Shown: positions 33,242 through 41,704 of the stretch, one piece after another
Position numbering within the stretch: the first letter of the stretch is position 1
Layout of the letters: each line of letters starts with the position of its first letter
Source of the DNA: an uncultured Clostridia bacterium
Lineage (GTDB): Bacteria > Bacillota > Clostridia > Oscillospirales > Ruminococcaceae
DNA: 64,000 bases
NCBI GenBank assembly: GCA_947629335.1
Contig: CANRDI010000007.1
Span: forward strand, 1 to 64,000
Direction: 5' to 3'
Notes under the pieces: generated by a model
What the model was told of the DNA's origin: nothing
Seen by the model: the letters and a program-made list of their open reading frames with translations, nothing else
Databases searched by the model: none
Program-made: the position numbers and the translations under genes

Positions 33242-34695
33242 TATTTTATGACTTGGAGATATTCCACCCTCATATCGCGGCAGCCCGTAACGTTACAGCC
33301 CTTTTCCTTTGCGAATTTTATATAATCGAGAATGTCCTCAGTTATGCGCTCTCCGGGAGCTAAAATAGGTATCCCCGGAGGATAGCACATAACAAACTCG
33401 CTGCAAACCCTGCCTGCCGTTTTATCTATGGGCATGGTTTCCTGCTCGGCGTAAAATGCCTGCTGGGGAGTTGTCACAACTATCGGGTTTATATACTCGT
33501 GGTCGAACAGCCCCGCGGGAGATTTTGCGTACAGCCGCTTTATCTCGCTGAGTGCGCCCAGCAGCCTTTCAATCTCAAGCGCCCTGTCCCCGCCCGTGAT
33601 TATCGCTAAAATATTTCCTATATCGCCGAACTCTATCTGTATTCCGTATTCATCTCGCAGCAAATCGTAAACCTCAATTCCCGCAAGACCTATCTCTCTT
33701 GTATGAACGGACAGCTTAGTGCTGTCAAAAGCATAAAAATCTGCGCCGTTGCAAAGCTCCGAGCCGAAAGCGTAATAACCGCCCGCCTTGTTTATCTCGC
33801 TTCTTGCATAATCCGCAAAGCTGACGGTTTTTTTGTAGAACTCCGCGCCGTTCTGCGCTAAATTTCTCCGCGCAAGGTCAAGCGACACCATAAGCAGATA
33901 GCTCGCGCTGGTGGTCTGAGTAAGGTTTATTATCTGGCGCACATAGTCGGGGTCAACGCTCTTTCCCATAAGCAAGACCGCGCTCTGCGTAAGGCTTCCG
34001 CCCGTTTTGTGTACGGACACCGCGCACATATCCGCTCCGCAGCTCATTCCGCTCGGCGGCAAATCCTTTCCGAAATAAAAATGCGTTCCGTGAGCCTCGT
34101 CGCAAAGCGCCATAAGCCCGTGTCTGTGAGCAATATCGACAATTGCTTTCAGATTTGAACATATCCCGTAATAGGTCGGGTTGTTCACTAAAACAGCCTT
34201 TGCGTCGGGGTTTTCCTCTATCGCCTTTTCAACATCAGCGGGCGTCATTCCCAAAGGAATACCTAACTGTTTGTTCTCGCCGGGATTTACATAAACAGGA
34301 ACAGCCCCGCACACCACAAGAGCGTTTATCGCGCTTCTGTGGACGTTTCGGGGAAGAATTATCTTTTCGCCCGCCTTGCAGACGGACATTATCATCGCCT
34401 GTACAGCGCCCGTCGCGCCGTTTACAATAAAAAACGAGTTTTCCGCGCCGAATGCGTCCGCGCAAAGCTCCTGCGCCTCTTTTATCACGGAAACGGGGTG
34501 GCAGAGGTTGTCGAGGGGCTTCATGGAATTAACGTCGTTTTTAAGGCAGTCCTTGCCTAAAAAGTCCGTAAGGACCTCGTTTCCGCGCCCGCCCTTGTGT
34601 CCGGGGACGTCAAACGGAACAACGCGGTTCAGACGATGCTCCGTCATTGCCTCGTAAAGCGGGGCGCGGGTCTGGTCAAGTTTCAAATCCCACAC
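33241..34695 (-). CDS. speA: Arginine decarboxylase (fold type I, Orn/Lys/Arg family)
   Basis: A 484-residue PLP decarboxylase of the compact Gram-positive type. The PLP lysine is Lys230 in SVHKTGGSLTQ. FDVPGHKGG, NGATGAVQAM and DEAHGTHFYF are intact. Gram-positive members next to speE generally make agmatine from arginine, but lysine or ornithine cannot be excluded from sequence. No agmatinase or agmatine deiminase gene is in the window. Confidence 0.9.
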   Translation of the reverse strand: MWDLKLDQTRAPLYEAMTEHRLNRVVPFDVPGHKGGRGNEVLTDFLGKDCLKNDVNSMKPLDNLCHPVSVIKEAQELCADAFGAENSFFIVNGATGAVQAMIMSVCKAGEKIILPRNVHRSAINALVVCGAVPVYVNPGENKQLGIPLGMTPADVEKAIEENPDAKAVLVNNPTYYGICSNLKAIVDIAHRHGLMALCDEAHGTHFYFGKDLPPSGMSCGADMCAVSVHKTGGSLTQSAVLLMGKSVDPDYVRQIINLTQTTSASYLLMVSLDLARRNLAQNGAEFYKKTVSFADYARSEINKAGGYYAFGSELCNGADFYAFDSTKLSVHTREIGLAGIEVYDLLRDEYGIQIEFGDIGNILAIITGGDRALEIERLLGALSEIKRLYAKSPAGLFDHEYINPIVVTTPQQAFYAEQETMPIDKTAGRVCSEFVMCYPPGIPILAPGERITEDILDYIKFAKEKGCNVTGCRDMRVEYLQVIK

Positions 34696-34718
34696 CGCCT
34701 TTCAGTATGAAAATATGG

Positions 34719-35528
34719 TCAATAGATATTCATTCCGCTGAATATCTCGATCATTTCGCGCCTTAAACTGTTTGTAATTTCAAGGCGCTCCTGCGGGTGA
34801 ATTTCGTAAACGTCGGTATTAAAAAGATAGTTTTGAAGTTCTATTTCCTTTATAAGCATTTTTGTGTGGAAGATATTGGACTGGTATACGTTTACGTCCA
34901 TTGCGTCGTATTTCGTAAGCGTTTCGGGATTTATGAAATCCTGAATGGACGTCATATTGCTGTCGATAAAGAATTTCTTTCCCGAAACATCGCGCGTAAA
35001 TCCTCTCACACGGTAATCTATAATAATTATATCCGAATCAAACGAGCCGATAAGATAATCAAGAGTATTCAGCGGCGAAATTTCTCCGCACGTCGCAACA
35101 TCTATATCAACTCTGAACGTCGAAATAGCCTTGTCGGGGTGATATTCGGGAAAAGTATGGACGGTTATATGGCTCTTATCGAGGTGAGCGTGGATAGTTT
35201 CGCCGTTCATATTGGAAAAAAAGCCCATTCCTTTGTTGCACGACCCGTCAATATGCGTCTGGTCTATGCTTCCCTCTGCAAACAAAACGTTTACCGACGC
35301 GCCCTGCGGGTCGTAGTCCTGTTTGGAGATATTAAGAACTGTCGCGCCGATTTTCTCCGTAACGTCGCACAAAATGCGCGTAAGACGCTCGGAATTATAC
35401 TGTTCGTCGATATACGAGATATAATCCTTTTGTTCACGCTCGCTTTTTGCATAACAAACATCGTAGATGTTAAAGCTGAGAGTTTTCGTGAGATTATTGA
35501 ACCCATACAAAGACAGCTTTTTCTCCAC
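34719..35528 (-). CDS. speD: S-adenosylmethionine decarboxylase proenzyme (E. coli type)
   Basis: A 269-residue pyruvoyl enzyme of the long bacterial class. Self-cleavage is expected before Ser119 in LDKSHITVHTFPE, giving the pyruvoyl alpha chain. It supplies decarboxylated SAM to SpeE. It starts with GTG at 35528, 7 nt after GGGGGA, and is first in the polyamine operon. Confidence 0.95.
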   Translation of the reverse strand: MEKKLSLYGFNNLTKTLSFNIYDVCYAKSEREQKDYISYIDEQYNSERLTRILCDVTEKIGATVLNISKQDYDPQGASVNVLFAEGSIDQTHIDGSCNKGMGFFSNMNGETIHAHLDKSHITVHTFPEYHPDKAISTFRVDIDVATCGEISPLNTLDYLIGSFDSDIIIIDYRVRGFTRDVSGKKFFIDSNMTSIQDFINPETLTKYDAMDVNVYQSNIFHTKMLIKEIELQNYLFNTDVYEIHPQERLEITNSLRREMIEIFSGMNIY

Positions 35529-35550
35529 TTCCCAATCCCCCTTATACTTG

Positions 35551-35573
35551 CGGGGCGAAAGCCCCTTTTTTAT
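35551..35573. other. GC hairpin in the speD leader
   Basis: GGGGC-GAAA-GCCCC lies about 25 nt before the speD start and has a T-run on the plus strand only. On the speD transcript it is a stable stem near the ribosome site; on the plus strand it would end stray transcription. Confidence 0.5.
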
Positions 35574-35604
35574 TTCAGATAAATTTATCTGTACAGTCGT
35601 AAAA

Positions 35605-35633
35605 ATTATAACATATTACAAGCAAAAAATCAA
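35605..35633 (-). promoter_or_regulatory. Polyamine operon promoter
   Basis: TTGATT (35633-35628) and TATAAT (35610-35605) on the minus strand are 17 bp apart. It diverges from the PHP gene promoter about 50 bp away. Confidence 0.7.
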
Positions 35634-35681
35634 CAATTTTTTTAAATATTTTTTATCATTGCTCCTATTTATAATAATGTG

Positions 35682-35710
35682 TTGACAAAAAAACGGAAAA
35701 GTGGTATAAT
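35682..35710 (+). promoter_or_regulatory. Promoter of the PHP gene
   Basis: TTGACA (35682-35687) and TATAAT (35705-35710) are perfect with a 17-bp spacer. The leader is about 75 nt. Confidence 0.85.
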
Positions 35711-35792
35711 ATATATGTATGTTGTACAAAGCCGCAGTTTGTGTATAAACTCGTTCAGCACAAGACTTGCGGCAGATAAAAGGGAGGCTTAT

Positions 35793-36635
35793 ATGAAGGC
35801 AGATCTGCATTGCCATACAACTATTTCGGATGGCTCGCTGGGAATTTCGGATATTATCAGACAGGCGGACAGAGATGACGTGCGCTGCATAGCAATTACA
35901 GACCACGACAGTCTGGCGTCGTTGTCGCGTTCTTCTATTCTCGGTCAAAGATATAATGTAAACGTTATACCCGCCGTTGAATTTTCGGCATTTGACAGCG
36001 CCAGAGACAAAAAAGTACATATTATATGCTATATGCCGAAAAAGCCCGACAGGCTTGAGGGGCTTTGCCTTCGTACAAGCGACGGCAGAATGAAGCTCGG
36101 AAAAAGTCTGGCTATGAAAGTTCTTGAAAAATACCCGATAACTCTCGAAAGCATTCTGCGCTATTCGGCGGGGAGCAAGGCTATTTACAAATGCCACATA
36201 ATGCACGCGCTTATGGACTACGGCTATACGACAGAGCTTTACGGAAGCGTTTACGACGAGATATTCGACGCGAAAGACGGGCTGTGCGCAGAACAGGTAA
36301 GGTCCGAGGCGGATTTTTATCCCGACGTGAGATTTGTACTGACGATGATAAAAGCCGCGGGAGGCATTTCCGTTATCGCTCACCCGAAAGTTTTCGACAG
36401 TCTTGACCTTATCGAAGAACTGGCAACAGAAAAGCTGATAGACGGAGCGGAAGTCTGGCATTCAAGCGCGGACGAGAAAACGCAAAGGGATATTGCAGGC
36501 ATCTGCGAAAAACATGACCTTATACAAACGGGCGGCTCGGATTTCCACGGGTTTTACAACCACTATGCCATTCAGATAGGTTCGCTTGTTACTCCCGACG
36601 AAGAGCTTAAAAAGATTATCTCTTTGGAAACATAA
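35793..36635 (+). CDS. PHP-domain phosphoesterase (TrpH/YciV-like)
   Basis: A 280-residue PHP metallo-phosphoesterase. Metal ligands are visible in ADLHCHTTISDG, ITDHDSL, VEFSA, IAHPK and GGSDFHG. Relatives act on nucleoside 3',5'-bisphosphates or as a 5'-3' exoribonuclease on short RNAs. The start at 35793 follows GGGAGG; the frame runs further upstream past the promoter. The next gene begins about 50 bp on. Confidence 0.88.
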   Translation: MKADLHCHTTISDGSLGISDIIRQADRDDVRCIAITDHDSLASLSRSSILGQRYNVNVIPAVEFSAFDSARDKKVHIICYMPKKPDRLEGLCLRTSDGRMKLGKSLAMKVLEKYPITLESILRYSAGSKAIYKCHIMHALMDYGYTTELYGSVYDEIFDAKDGLCAEQVRSEADFYPDVRFVLTMIKAAGGISVIAHPKVFDSLDLIEELATEKLIDGAEVWHSSADEKTQRDIAGICEKHDLIQTGGSDFHGFYNHYAIQIGSLVTPDEELKKIISLET

Positions 36636-36683
36636 ATTTTACTTGTGACGCGGTTCGATAAATCGGGACTTGGAGAAACGGGA

Positions 36684-37343
36684 ATGGATAAGTATATTGA
36701 ACTTAAAAATAAATTTGAAGCAAACAAAGATGATGAAAACGCCAAAGCAATGGCGAAATATATGAGAAACCAATTTACATTCTATGGTTTGCCTACTCCG
36801 AAAAGAAAAGCGGTTTACAAGGACTTTCTCAAAGCCGAGAAAAGCAAAAAGGTCATTGACTGGGATTTTCTCGACAAATGCTATGAGGACGAGTACAGAG
36901 AATTTCAATATTTGGTTTATGATTATCTTATTGCAATGAAACAGTATGTGACCTTTGACGATATGCCGAAAATCAAAAATTACATACTTGAAAAATCTTG
37001 GTGGGATACGATAGACTTTTTATGCAAGGTCATAGGAGATGTCGGTCTCAGAGATGACAGGATAAAGGGGCTTATGGTAAAATGGTCGGAAGATGAAAAT
37101 TTATGGGTCAGAAGAACGGCTATTGAACATCAGCTTTGTTTAAAAGATAAGACCGACACGGAATTACTGGAAAAAATAATAACAAACTGTTTCGGCAGTA
37201 ATGAGTTTTTTATAAATAAAGCCATAGGTTGGGCATTGAGAGAATATTCAAAAACCGACCCCGCATGGGTGAGAGGTTTTATTGAAAAGCATGAAAAGGA
37301 AATGGACAGTTTAAGCATCAGGGAAGCAAGCAAATATATCTGA
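36684..37343 (+). CDS. AlkD-like DNA alkylation repair protein
   Basis: A 219-residue HEAT-repeat protein of the AlkC/AlkD DNA glycosylase superfamily, which excises positively charged alkylated bases. Family segments are YMRNQFTFYGLPTPKRKA, EKSWWDTIDFL and LWVRRTAIEHQL. The ATG at 36684 has GGAG 8 nt upstream; the in-frame GTG at 36645 has none. Confidence 0.9.
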   Translation: MDKYIELKNKFEANKDDENAKAMAKYMRNQFTFYGLPTPKRKAVYKDFLKAEKSKKVIDWDFLDKCYEDEYREFQYLVYDYLIAMKQYVTFDDMPKIKNYILEKSWWDTIDFLCKVIGDVGLRDDRIKGLMVKWSEDENLWVRRTAIEHQLCLKDKTDTELLEKIITNCFGSNEFFINKAIGWALREYSKTDPAWVRGFIEKHEKEMDSLSIREASKYI

Positions 37344-37395
37344 CAACAGCCTTCCCCGAAACACTTTTGCAAAGAAAAGGTAAAGGAGAACAAAA

Positions 37396-38556
37396 ATGGA
37401 CATCAAAGAAAAATCACTCGAAATGCACGAAAAATGGCACGGCAAAATCGAAGTCATCTCCCGCGCTCCCATAAAAACGCGCGAAGATCTTTCAACGGCG
37501 TATACTCCGGGAGTTGCGCAGCCGTGTCTTGAAATACAAAAAGACCCCGACCTTGCGTATAAGTACACGAGAAAAGGAAACCTCGTGGCGGTGATTACCG
37601 ACGGAACGGCTGTTCTGGGATTAGGCGACATCGGCGGTCTTGCGGGAATGCCCGTTATGGAGGGAAAATGCTGTCTGTTTAAAGAATTCGGCGGCGTGGA
37701 CGCGTTCCCTCTTTGTGTAAAAAGCAAGGACGCGGACGAAATTGTGCGCACAATAGAACTTATCTCGGACAGTTTCGGCGGAATAAACCTTGAAGATATT
37801 TCCGCGCCGAGATGTTTTGAAATTGAAAGAAAGCTAAAGGAAAAGCTCGATATCCCCGTGTTCCATGACGACCAGCACGGAACGGCTATAGTAGTAGGCG
37901 CGGCGCTTATAAATGCAGCCAAATGCGCGGGAAAGGAGCTTAAAAATATCACCGTAGTCATAAACGGAGCAGGCTCGGCGGGAATTGCCATAGGGAAATT
38001 TTTGCTTAATCTCGGAATAGGAAACCTGATAATGGTAGACCTTTGCGGTATAATCAACCGTGATGACAACTATGAAAATCCCGCTCATGCCGAAATAGCA
38101 AAAGTAACCAACAAAAACAACATAAAAGGCACGCTTGCGGACGCGCTTAAAGGAGCGGACGCTTTTGTGGGAGTTTCAAAGCCTAATCTCGTTACGCCCG
38201 AAATGGTAAAGTCAATGGCGGATAAGCCCATTCTGTTTCCTATGGCGAACCCGAACCCCGAAATTACATACGACCTCGCAAAAGAAAGCGGAGCGTATAT
38301 TGTCGGAACAGGGCGCTCGGACTATCCGAACCAGATAAACAATGTTCTGGTATTTCCGGGAATATTCAAGGGCGCGCTTTCGGTAAGGGCAAAGGCGATA
38401 ACGGAAGATATGAAACTTGCGGCGGCGAAGGCTATTGCGGCGCTTGTTCCGGAGGAAAAGCTTTCGCCCGAATACATTATCCCCTCGGCACTTGACAAGA
38501 GCGTTGCGGACGCGGTGGCGAAGGCGGTAGCCGACTGCTGGACAAAAAACAACTGA
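37396..38556 (+). CDS. Malic enzyme (NAD(P)-dependent)
   Basis: A 386-residue oxidative decarboxylase converting malate to pyruvate and CO2. STAYTPGVAQPC, FGGINLEDISAP, FHDDQHGTAIV and the Rossmann loop INGAGSAGIAIG are intact. It is the short bacterial form without a phosphotransacetylase domain. Repeats and a hairpin follow the stop codon. The coenzyme cannot be told with certainty. Confidence 0.94.
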   Translation: MDIKEKSLEMHEKWHGKIEVISRAPIKTREDLSTAYTPGVAQPCLEIQKDPDLAYKYTRKGNLVAVITDGTAVLGLGDIGGLAGMPVMEGKCCLFKEFGGVDAFPLCVKSKDADEIVRTIELISDSFGGINLEDISAPRCFEIERKLKEKLDIPVFHDDQHGTAIVVGAALINAAKCAGKELKNITVVINGAGSAGIAIGKFLLNLGIGNLIMVDLCGIINRDDNYENPAHAEIAKVTNKNNIKGTLADALKGADAFVGVSKPNLVTPEMVKSMADKPILFPMANPNPEITYDLAKESGAYIVGTGRSDYPNQINNVLVFPGIFKGALSVRAKAITEDMKLAAAKAIAALVPEEKLSPEYIIPSALDKSVADAVAKAVADCWTKNN

Positions 38557-38574
38557 TGTAAAAACAGGCGAACC

Positions 38575-38840
38575 ACGCGGCGGGAGCGTACATAAGTTTT
38601 TTGAAAAGGAGTTTGAGGGAAAACTTTTTTTCAAAAAAGTTTTCCCTCAATAGGGGCGCGGGGGCGAAGCCCCCGCAAAGAAAAAATCAGCTTGAAAAAG
38701 TAATATTTGTTTTCCCCACACCCTTTAGCGCAAAGCTAACGCTTGTTTCGCGGCTACGCCGCGACCAGAGAGGAAACTTTTTGAAAAAAAGTTTCCTCTC
38801 TGGACACTCTTTCAAAAAACTTATGTGCGCCGCTCGTTAA
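38575..38840. repeat. Repeat cluster after the malic enzyme gene
   Basis: Two long hairpins of the family A type are present: GAGGGAAAAC arms at 38608-38652, and GAGAGGAAAC arms at 38767-38803 matching the inner module of the 25.4-26.2 kb duplication. A GCGGGGGC-GAA-GCCCCCGC hairpin lies at 38660-38677. No gene is present up to 38941. The first hairpin probably ends malic enzyme transcription. Confidence 0.8.
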
Positions 38841-38941
38841 GCGATTTTAAAAAGAAATGTGCCTCGCCGCTCAAAACAAATTCTAACCTCTTACTTCTAA
38901 CCTCTAAGGGGGAACATAATTAAAACAAAGGAGTGTCTGAT

Positions 38942-39202
38942 ATGACTTATGAATATTCACCAAAAGGTGTTTGTTCGCAAAGAATGATTTTCGAGATAGA
39001 GAACAATGTTGTAAAAAGCCTTAAGGTAATCGGAGGCTGCAACGGCAATTTGCAGGGAATTTCAAGGCTCGTGGAAGGACTGCCTGTGGACGAAGTTATA
39101 AAAAGACTTGAGGGCATACGCTGCGGAATGAAGTCTACTTCTTGTCCCGATCAGGTGTCGCGTGCGCTGAAGGCAATTAAAGAAGCGGAGGAAAACGGCT
39201 GA
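38942..39202 (+). CDS. TSCPD-domain protein (TIGR03905-like)
   Basis: An 86-residue protein with the C-terminal TSCPD motif (MKSTSCPDQVSRAL) and GGCNGNLQGISRL. The TSCPD domain otherwise occurs at the end of ribonucleotide reductases, and small stand-alone versions are common in Clostridia with no assigned role. The start at 38942 follows AAGGAG. The stop shares a base with metF, so the two are coupled. Confidence 0.85.
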   Translation: MTYEYSPKGVCSQRMIFEIENNVVKSLKVIGGCNGNLQGISRLVEGLPVDEVIKRLEGIRCGMKSTSCPDQVSRALKAIKEAEENG

Positions 39203-40068
39203 TGAAAATTCCCGATCTTTTTAAAAGCGGAAAAACGGTTTTTTCTTTTGAAATTTTTCCTCCGAAAAAAGACGGCTCTATTGAAACCGTTTACAAGACG
39301 CTCGACGGGCTTTCAGACCTAAATCCCGATTTTATAAGCGTTACATACGGCGCGGGAGGGAGCGTTCCGGGAGCTTCGACCCGTGAGATTGCCTGCATTA
39401 TAAAAGAAAAATATCATACAAACAGCATTGCGCACCTCACCTGCGTAAACTCGACAAAAGAGGACATTGACCGTTTTATTGAAGAGTTTAAGCTGTCGGG
39501 GATTGAAAACGTACTCGCGCTGAGGGGAGATATAAATCCCGAAATTGAGCCGAAACACGATTTTCCCCATGCGTCAGACCTTATCTCATATATGAAAGCA
39601 AGAAGCAATCTTTCGTTTTCGGGAGCTTGTTATCCCGAAGGGCATACGGAATGTGACAATCTTGACGAGGACATTGAAAACCTTAAAATAAAGGTCGAAG
39701 CAGGCGCCGAACATCTCATTTCTCAACTGTTCTTTGACAACAGCGCGTTTTACAGGTTTATCGACAAGGCGCGCGCAAAAGGAATAAACGTGCCTATAGA
39801 AGCGGGGATAATGCCGTGTGTAAATGCAAAGCAGATCCAAAGAATGGTTTCAATGTGCGGGGCGTCGCTTCCGCAGAAGTTTACAAGGCTTATCGCAAAG
39901 TACGGCGAAAATCCCGAAGCAATGCGCGACGCGGGTATAGCGTATGCTGCCGACCAGATAATAGACCTTGCGGCAAACGGCGTTGACGGAGTTCACCTGT
40001 ACACTATGAACAACCCGTATATTGCCCGAAAAATAAGCGAAAGCGTTTCAAACGTTTTAAAATCGTAA
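39202..40068 (+). CDS. metF: 5,10-methylenetetrahydrofolate reductase
   Basis: A 288-residue TIM-barrel flavoenzyme supplying methyl-THF to methionine synthase. FSFEIFPPKKDG, VTYGAGGS, ALRGD and QLFFDNSAFYRF are diagnostic. The gene overlaps the TSCPD gene by one base (TGATG) and is followed after 91 bp by thiG and a MetH activation-domain gene, which fits one-carbon metabolism. Confidence 0.95.
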   Translation: MKIPDLFKSGKTVFSFEIFPPKKDGSIETVYKTLDGLSDLNPDFISVTYGAGGSVPGASTREIACIIKEKYHTNSIAHLTCVNSTKEDIDRFIEEFKLSGIENVLALRGDINPEIEPKHDFPHASDLISYMKARSNLSFSGACYPEGHTECDNLDEDIENLKIKVEAGAEHLISQLFFDNSAFYRFIDKARAKGINVPIEAGIMPCVNAKQIQRMVSMCGASLPQKFTRLIAKYGENPEAMRDAGIAYAADQIIDLAANGVDGVHLYTMNNPYIARKISESVSNVLKS

Positions 40069-40159
40069 GCATGCGCAATTATTAAACAAATGCGCGGTAA
40101 TCGGGGTTTTACGGATTTTACAACAGACCCAAAAATCATAAACAAAAGAAGGAATTAAA

Positions 40160-40921
40160 ATGGAAGACGTATTGAAAATCGGAAATAAGGAGTTTCACTC
40201 ACGGTTTATTTTAGGCAGCGGAAAGTTCGACCTCGACCTTATAAACGCGGCAGTTCAGAACGCGGGCGCGGAGATAATAACGCTCGCGCTTCGCAGAGTA
40301 AACAGCTTTACGGGGAATATTCTCGAACATATCCCGAAAGGAGTTACGCTGCTTCCGAACACATCGGGAGCAAGAAACGCCGAAGAAGCTGTCAAAATAG
40401 CAAAACTTGCAAGAGAGGCAGGCTGCGGCGAATTTATCAAGATAGAGGTCATTCACGACTCGAAATATCTGCTTCCCGACAACTATGAGACTGCAAAAGC
40501 ATGCGAAATGCTTGCGAAAGAGGGATTTACGCCGCTTCCGTATATGTATCCCGACCTGTACGCGGCGCGCGACATGAAAAACGCGGGTGCGGCGGCGATT
40601 ATGCCGCTCGCAGCGCCGATAGGCTCGAACAAGGGACTTGCAACAAAGGAATTTATCCGCATTTTAATTGAAGAGATAGACCTTCCGATAATCGTAGACG
40701 CGGGTATTGGCAGACCGTCTCAGGCGTGCGAGGCAATGGAAATGGGCGCGGCGGCAGTTATGGCAAACACTGCAATTGCAACTGCGGGAAACATCGTGCA
40801 GATGGCGGAAGCATTCAAAAATGCAATAAACGCAGGACGCGCGGCATATCTTTCGGGGCTTGGCAGAGTTTTGGACAAAGCCTCGGCAAGTTCCCCGCTC
40901 ACGGGATTTATAAACGACTGA
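40160..40921 (+). CDS. thiG: Thiazole synthase ThiG
   Basis: A 253-residue TIM-barrel enzyme that assembles the thiamine thiazole ring from deoxyxylulose phosphate, dehydroglycine and ThiS-thiocarboxylate. The Schiff-base lysine is in [10 protein letters not shown], and [11 protein letters not shown] plus [12 protein letters not shown] bind phosphate. No thiS, thiF or thiH lies nearby and no TPP riboswitch is visible in the 91-bp upstream gap. It overlaps the next gene by one base. Confidence 0.95.
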   Translation: MEDVLKIGNKEFHSRFILGSGKFDLDLINAAVQNAGAEIITLALRRVNSFTGNILEHIPKGVTLLPNTSGARNAEEAVKIAKLAREAGCGEFIKIEVIHDSKYLLPDNYETAKACEMLAKEGFTPLPYMYPDLYAARDMKNAGAAAIMPLAAPIGSNKGLATKEFIRILIEEIDLPIIVDAGIGRPSQACEAMEMGAAAVMANTAIATAGNIVQMAEAFKNAINAGRAAYLSGLGRVLDKASASSPLTGFIND

Positions 40922-41604
40922 TGAACGGAGAGGTTATCGGAATAGACCGCGAAAATGCATACAGATATATGGGTTTTCGAGAGCCGTTTTCGGAAAATGT
41001 TGACATGAAAACTGCCGAGACCGCCGATAAGTGCGAAGCCGAGCTGCTGAAAACGGCAAGACCGAAGTTTATTTGGCGGGTTTTCAACATTTTACGAAGC
41101 GGAGAAGATGTTTTTCTTGACGGCTGTGATTTTATGCTTTCGGGAAATGACATCAAAAAACATCTTTCGGGCTGTGAAAAAGCGGCAATTGTCTGCTCGA
41201 CGCTTTCGGCGGACTGTGACAAATTTATCGCAAAAATGAGCGTCAGAGGCGCGCTCGAAATGCTTGTGAGCGACGCTTTGGCAAGCGCGTTTATCGAGCA
41301 GATAAGCGACAGCGCCATTAAAGACCTGACGGAGAAAAACAAAGGATTTACGGCGACATGGGTTTTCGGCGCAGGGTATGGAGATTTTCCGCTTGAAATT
41401 CTGCCGAAACTTATTGCGGCGGCTGACGCGGAGCGGAAAATCGGAGTTTCTACTACTGCCGCAAATACGCTTATTCCGACAAAATCTATTGTAGGCATTG
41501 CGGGATTGTCACGAGAAATGCAGAATGTTTCGGTAAAGTCATGTGACAACTGCAATATGCGCGACAGATGCGAGTTCCGCAAAAAGGGCGAAGTTTGCGG
41601 ATAA
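40921..41604 (+). CDS. MetH activation-domain protein (B12-dependent methionine synthase)
   Basis: A 227-residue stand-alone activation domain that would bind SAM and allow reductive remethylation of cobalamin in a split methionine synthase. The start at 40921 overlaps the thiG stop (TGATG); the same frame continues upstream inside thiG and is not used. The tail ends in a Cys-rich segment (CDNCNMRDRCEFRKKGEVCG), common in Clostridia and perhaps a metal site. Confidence 0.85.
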   Translation: MNGEVIGIDRENAYRYMGFREPFSENVDMKTAETADKCEAELLKTARPKFIWRVFNILRSGEDVFLDGCDFMLSGNDIKKHLSGCEKAAIVCSTLSADCDKFIAKMSVRGALEMLVSDALASAFIEQISDSAIKDLTEKNKGFTATWVFGAGYGDFPLEILPKLIAAADAERKIGVSTTAANTLIPTKSIVGIAGLSREMQNVSVKSCDNCNMRDRCEFRKKGEVCG

Positions 41605-41610
41605 AAATTC

Positions 41611-41683
41611 GAGGGGAACAAGGTTTCCCCTCTTTATTTTTTATGCAGCAAACAGCGCGTGGGATTTCCACGCGCTGTTTTAT
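41611..41683 (+). terminator. Two successive terminators after the metF-thiG operon
   Basis: GAGGGGAA/TTCCCCTC (41611-41632) with a TTTATTTTTTA tail is followed by CAGCGCGTGG/CCACGCGCTG (from 41655) with TTTTATT. They also lie between the convergent LRR gene and this operon and may serve both. Confidence 0.75.
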
Positions 41684-41704
41684 TGAGGAAGTAAGCTGCT
41701 TAGA

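Noticed and set aside
40069-40159. TPP riboswitch upstream of thiG
   Set aside because: The 91-bp gap lacks the conserved CTGAGA and ACCTGATC-type segments and is too short for the aptamer plus expression platform.
40726-41604. Longer start for the MetH activation-domain gene inside thiG
   Set aside because: The family begins at the TGATG-coupled start at 40921; upstream residues are an out-of-frame translation of thiG.
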